Shown: positions 6,458-9,078 of the stretch, in pieces
How the letters are laid out: each line of letters opens with the position of its first letter
How positions within the stretch are numbered: position 1 is the first letter of the stretch
DNA from: Deinococcus marmoris DSM 12784
Lineage (GTDB): Bacteria; Deinococcota; Deinococci; Deinococcales; Deinococcaceae
Direction of reading: 5' to 3'
Assembly: GCF_000701405.1 (NCBI RefSeq)
Contig: NZ_JNIV01000140.1
Span: forward strand, 1 to 9,078
Length of the DNA stretch: 9,078 bases
The notes under the pieces: generated by a model
Database searches by the model: none
The model's input: only the letters and a program-made list of their open reading frames with translations
Told to the model about the DNA's origin: nothing
Program-made: the position numbers and the translations under genes

Positions 6458-6562
6458 ACCATGAGTGTCGTTTTGCCCGCTTTGTAACGGAGAGCTTAAG
6501 GGCAACTCCACAGGTGAAGAGAGCCGCCTGCATCACACATGCGCGGCATCCCACCCCCGTCT

Positions 6563-6568
6563 TATACT
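6563..6568 (+). promoter_or_regulatory. -10 box of the aldehyde dehydrogenase/mobA operon
   Basis: TATACT matches the sigma-70 -10 consensus at five of six positions and lies 44 nt upstream of the ATG at 6613. No good -35 is seen at 16-18 nt. GAGG (6602-6605), 7 nt before the ATG, is the ribosome binding site, so this gene has a normal leader, unlike the leaderless neighbours. Confidence 0.45.
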
Positions 6569-6612
6569 CAGTCCAATCCCCTTCACTTCTCACTTTCCTG
6601 CGAGGTTCCGCC

Positions 6613-8088
6613 ATGACTGCCACCCTCTCCCCATCCACCCTGCCCACCACCCCACAACCCTCCGAGACGGAGTTGAAAGCCCTCTTCCAGACCCAGCAGG
6701 ACTGGCGCTGGCGGGCCGCCCAGACCGGGGTGGCCGAGCGGCAGGCGGTGTTGCGGCGGCTGCACGACGCCATCAAGGCCAGTCGCGTGGCGCTGGCCGA
6801 CGCGATGGCCCTGGACCTGGGCAAGAGCCGCGCCGAATCTGAACTCACCGAGATTCATCCCGTGCTGGAGGAACTCCAGTTCATCATCCGCTGCCTGCCG
6901 CGCTGGATGGCCCCCCGCAAAATTGCCACCCCGCTGATGCTGGCCGGGGCGCAGAGCGAGGTGCGGTTCCAGGCGCGCGGCGTCACGCTGATCCTGAGTC
7001 CCTGGAATTACCCGGTCAATCTGGCCCTGTCGCCGCTGATCGCCAGTCTGGCGGCAGGCAACACCGTGATCCTCAAGCCCAGCGAGAAGGCCCCGCACAC
7101 CTCGCGGGCGTTAAAGGAACTGCTGGAAGGCGTCTTCGAGCCACGGTTGGTGGCCGTGGTAGAGGGGGACGGGGCGGCGGCCCACACGCTGACCACGCTG
7201 CCCTTTGACCACATCTTCTTTACCGGCAGCGGCGCAGTGGGCCGCAAGGTCATGGCCGCCGCCGCCGAGAACCTGAGCAGCGTGACGCTGGAACTGGGCG
7301 GCAAGTCCCCAGCCCTGCTGCATCCCAGCGCGGACCTGAAGACGGCTGCCGAGCGCGTCGCGTGGGGCAAGCTGCTGAACGCCGGGCAGACCTGTGTGGC
7401 CCCCGACTACGTGCTGCTGCCCGCCGACATGCGCGACGCCTTCGTGCTGGAACTGGACGCGGTCATCGCCCGGCGCTACGGGGACCGCATGTGGCAGCGG
7501 GCCGGGCCGGACTACGGGCGCATGGTGGACACGGCGAGTGTGGAGCGCCTGCAAAAGCTGACCGAGGGCAGCGTGGGGCAGGGCGCGCGGGTGGCGCTGG
7601 GCGGCGACTTCGATCCAGAGGCCCGCTTTATCTCGCCCACCGTGGTCACGGACGTGACCCCCGACATGCCCCTGATGGGCGGGGAACTGTTCGGCCCGGT
7701 GCTGCCGGTGCTGACCTATGACACCTTTGAGGACGCGCTGGCGCTGATCCGCCGCCTGGACCCCCCGCTGGCGCTGTACCTGTTTGCAGAGGACGAGGCG
7801 GCCATCGAGCAGGTCAAGCACGAGACCACCAGCGGCGGCATGGTGGTGGGCGGCACCGTGATCCACCTGATCAACCCGCACCTGCCCTTCGGCGGTGTGG
7901 GGAGCAGCGGCATGGGCAACTACCACGGCGAACACGGCTTCCGCACCTTCAGCCATGAGCGGGCCATCCTGCGCGAGCCGAAGCCCTCGCCCGTGCGCCT
8001 GATGTACCCGCCGTATGGCCGCCCACTGCCGCGCCTGACCGCCTGGGCCTTGCGCCTGCTGGAGCGTCAGGCCGGGCCGCGCGAGTAG
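6613..8088 (+). CDS. Class 3-type aldehyde dehydrogenase
   Basis: This is a 491-residue NAD(P)-dependent enzyme that oxidises aldehydes to acids in the cytoplasm. Catalytic landmarks are SPWNYP (129-134; Asn132), the cofactor loop FTGSGAVG (203-210), LELGGKSP (226-233; Glu227 general base), the nucleophile Cys261 in LNAGQTCVAPDYVLLP (255-270), and GGELFGPVLPV (356-366; Glu358). TCVAPDYVLL, together with the C-terminal PFGGVGSSGMGNYHG (425-439), places it in the ALDH3 / coniferyl- and fatty-aldehyde group. There is no C-terminal membrane anchor, so it should be soluble. The substrate is not determinable; medium-chain or aromatic aldehydes, including lipid-peroxidation products, are typical of the group. 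I chose the ATG at 6613 for its ribosome binding site; the frame is open back to 6328 but the first 95 codons are not ALDH-like. mobA follows after 3 nt. Confidence 0.95.
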   Translation: MTATLSPSTLPTTPQPSETELKALFQTQQDWRWRAAQTGVAERQAVLRRLHDAIKASRVALADAMALDLGKSRAESELTEIHPVLEELQFIIRCLPRWMAPRKIATPLMLAGAQSEVRFQARGVTLILSPWNYPVNLALSPLIASLAAGNTVILKPSEKAPHTSRALKELLEGVFEPRLVAVVEGDGAAAHTLTTLPFDHIFFTGSGAVGRKVMAAAAENLSSVTLELGGKSPALLHPSADLKTAAERVAWGKLLNAGQTCVAPDYVLLPADMRDAFVLELDAVIARRYGDRMWQRAGPDYGRMVDTASVERLQKLTEGSVGQGARVALGGDFDPEARFISPTVVTDVTPDMPLMGGELFGPVLPVLTYDTFEDALALIRRLDPPLALYLFAEDEAAIEQVKHETTSGGMVVGGTVIHLINPHLPFGGVGSSGMGNYHGEHGFRTFSHERAILREPKPSPVRLMYPPYGRPLPRLTAWALRLLERQAGPRE

Positions 8089-8091
8089 TCG

Positions 8092-8685
8092 GTGACCCCG
8101 GACTTCACGGCGGCCATTACCGCCGGGGGCCGTTCCAGCCGCTTCGGATCAGACAAGGCGCTGGCGCTGCTGCGTGGGCAACCGCTGCTGCATCATGTGG
8201 CCGCCAGCTTGCAGGGCTGCCCTGAACGCCTGCTGATCGCCCCGGTTGAAAAGTACGTACTGGACGGCTGGCAGGTCATCTCCGACACCCGCCCCGGCGA
8301 GGGACCGCTGGCCGGACTGGAAGCGGCCCTGAGTCACAGCTCAACCGAGTGGCTGGCCTTCACGGGCGTCGATCTGCCGGGCCTGACACCCGACTTCTGG
8401 GCCACGCTGGCGCAGGCGCGCACGCCGGGAGCATTGGCCCTTCTGCCACTGGACCGCGAGGGACGGCCCCAGGCGCTGGCCGGGCTGTACCGCCGCGAGT
8501 TGCTGGCACGCGTGACCGATCTTCTGGAAGGGGGCGAGCGGCGTCTGAAAGTGGCCGCGCCACCTGAGAGCAGCGTGCTGGTGGGCGGCCTCTCCCACCA
8601 TCTGCGGAACGTGAACACGCCGGACGATCTGGCAGCGCTGGTGGGCGGGAGTCTAGAGACGGGGAGTCTGAATACGGGGCAATAA
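8092..8685 (+). CDS. mobA: Molybdenum cofactor guanylyltransferase (MobA-type)
   Basis: This is a 197-residue cytoplasmic nucleotidyltransferase expected to attach GMP from GTP to Mo-molybdopterin, giving the MGD cofactor of DMSO-reductase-type enzymes. The signature ITAGGRSSRFGSDKAL (9-24, Lys22) is the family's LAGGxSxRMGxDK motif, followed by DTRPGEGPLAGLEAAL (65-80), the Mg-binding aspartate in TGVDLPGL (91-98, Asp94; most MobA proteins have CDMP here) and NVNTPDDL (173-180). The length is normal. Close relatives in the same fold (MocA, other NTP transferases) cannot be fully excluded. The start is GTG, 3 nt after the aldehyde dehydrogenase stop, so it is probably translationally coupled to it. 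The last residues come from a 15-bp imperfect repeat (8647-8676). Confidence 0.88.
   Translation: MTPDFTAAITAGGRSSRFGSDKALALLRGQPLLHHVAASLQGCPERLLIAPVEKYVLDGWQVISDTRPGEGPLAGLEAALSHSSTEWLAFTGVDLPGLTPDFWATLAQARTPGALALLPLDREGRPQALAGLYRRELLARVTDLLEGGERRLKVAAPPESSVLVGGLSHHLRNVNTPDDLAALVGGSLETGSLNTGQ
8647..8676 (+). repeat. 15-bp tandem repeat at the mobA 3' end
   Basis: GGGAGTCTAGAGACG (8647-8661) and GGGAGTCTGAATACG (8662-8676) agree at 12 of 15 positions. They encode the paired peptide GSLETGSLNTG at the very C-terminus of MobA, outside the conserved fold. Confidence 0.6.
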
Positions 8686-8705
8686 AAAAACCGCCTCTCG
8701 GCGGT
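8684..8705 (-). terminator. Terminator reading toward mobA
   Basis: On the minus strand ACCGCC (8705-8700) pairs with GGCGGT (8695-8690) around a GAGA loop and is followed by seven T (8690-8684). The T-run shares bases with the mobA stop codon. On the plus strand the stem is followed by GTTGAAAAG and is a poor terminator, so this signal mainly stops transcription arriving from the right-hand insertion sequence. Confidence 0.7.
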
Positions 8706-8715
8706 GTTGAAAAGA

Positions 8716-8744
8716 AATATAGCGCCGTATGCGGGGGCTGTCAA
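8716..8744 (-). promoter_or_regulatory. Near-consensus sigma-70 promoter facing the terminator
   Basis: On the minus strand TTGACA (8744-8739) is a perfect -35, followed by a 17-nt spacer and TATATT (8721-8716), five of six to the -10 consensus. Transcription would start near 8709 and meet the terminator stem at 8705 at once. The -35 lies inside the presumed end of the right insertion sequence and the -10 outside it, so this may be an outward hybrid promoter created by insertion. Confidence 0.6.
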
Positions 8745-8746
8745 GG
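8733..8746. mobile_element. Candidate terminal repeat of the right insertion sequence
   Basis: GGGGGCTGTCAAGG lies 27 nt beyond the transposase stop and is a plausible inverted-repeat end: G-rich ends followed by TGTCAA are what I recall for ISKra4-like elements. The matching end is outside the window, so this is tentative. A 5-bp palindrome GGATG-GGGTG-CATCC (8757-8771) lies between it and the transposase stop. Confidence 0.35.
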
Positions 8747-8772
8747 TATGCATCTGGATGGGGTGCATCCCG

Positions 8773-9078
8773 CTAAGCTGGGATCGGAAAGGCAGCGTGG
8801 CGAACGTCATCCAGACTCACCAGGGGATTGATGTTGTTCAGGTTGGCACGAAGCGAGGCCATGCCACTGGCCCCAGGACGGGACCAGTGCATGCCCGAAC
8901 CCTTCATGCGCCAGCCAATCACACTTTTGTTGATGCCTTCGATCTGCCCTGAGCCAATCGGCCAGCCCTGAGTGCGGTAGTGGGGATAGTTCATCAGGTG
9001 CGTGCGCCTGAACAGATAGTTCAGGGCCTGTTGTGCTTCTGAACTCCACTGCCTCTGCCCCACAGGGGCAGAGGCAAA
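8773..9078 (-). CDS. Transposase, C-terminal part, ISKra4-like (runs off right edge)
   Basis: The minus-strand frame is open from the window edge to TAG at 8775-8773, giving the last 101 residues of a transposase. The segment GWPIGSGQIEGINKSVIGWR followed by KGSGMHWSRPGASGMASLRA matches the conserved C-terminal block of ISKra4-family DDE transposases, in which a PIGSGxxE motif supplies the catalytic glutamate (here in GSGQIEG) and RxKGSGMxWS follows. A GTG at 9063 is in frame but is internal, not the start, because the frame stays open above it. The fold and family are clear; whether the whole gene is intact is not visible. It is unrelated to the transposase fragment at the left edge. Confidence 0.85.
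   Translation of the reverse strand, partial: FASAPVGQRQWSSEAQQALNYLFRRTHLMNYPHYRTQGWPIGSGQIEGINKSVIGWRMKGSGMHWSRPGASGMASLRANLNNINPLVSLDDVRHAAFPIPA

Larger units (their letters stand above)
8733..9078 (-). mobile_element. ISKra4-like insertion sequence, right element, partial
   Basis: This is the 3' end of an insertion sequence carrying the transposase at 8773-9078. It extends beyond the right edge. The inner boundary is set provisionally at the G-rich candidate end at 8733. Confidence 0.5.

Noticed and set aside
6328..6612. N-terminal extension of the aldehyde dehydrogenase by 95 codons
   Set aside because: It overlaps the lipoprotein start antisense and has no ALDH character; the ATG at 6613 has its own RBS and a -10 box upstream.
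6399..6848. Extended start for the lipoprotein gene
   Set aside because: It would hide the signal peptide and lipobox internally; the ATG at 6398 has a perfect GGAGG.

Overview
The window is GC-rich chromosomal bacterial DNA that looks like a Deinococcus species. The evidence is the protein style, -10 boxes of the TANNNT type about 7 nt upstream of start codons (leaderless-type promoters, which are abundant in Deinococcus), and an N-terminal transposase fragment that resembles Deinococcus insertion sequences as I remember them. The genus call is an inference, because no rRNA or other phylogenetic marker is present.

Layout, left to right. (1) 1-~300: the 5' end of an insertion-sequence transposase on the minus strand, cut by the window edge, with a leader hairpin that buries its ribosome binding site. 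(2) ~300-650: a decayed intergenic stretch with two related palindromic motifs and a short orphan peptide remnant. (3) 654-2969: a tight plus-strand cluster of a short-chain dehydrogenase, a thioredoxin-reductase-like FAD protein broken by an in-frame UGA 48 codons before its natural end, and a HAD phosphatase. (4) 2983-5495: two convergent minus-strand genes, a GAF/HD-GYP cyclic-di-GMP phosphodiesterase and glyA (serine hydroxymethyltransferase), separated by a terminator. (5) 5496-5939: a 444-bp gene-free stretch with a G-rich tract, promoter-like hexamers, inverted repeats and the terminator of the next gene. (6) 5940-6398: a minus-strand lipoprotein with CHRD/SOD-like features. (7) 6613-8685: a plus-strand pair, a class 3 aldehyde dehydrogenase and a MobA-type molybdenum cofactor guanylyltransferase, 3 nt apart. 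(8) ~8733-9078: the 3' part of a second, unrelated transposase (ISKra4-like), also on the minus strand.

Most genes are housekeeping or general metabolism: one-carbon metabolism, aldehyde oxidation, Mo cofactor maturation and c-di-GMP turnover. I see no defence system, phage module, CRISPR array, tRNA or rRNA. The points most worth attention are the nonsense codon in the flavoprotein, the RBS-sequestering hairpin of the left transposase, and a near-consensus promoter that runs out of the right IS end directly into a terminator. No complete new system is visible; the window is essentially ordinary chromosome flanked by mobile elements.
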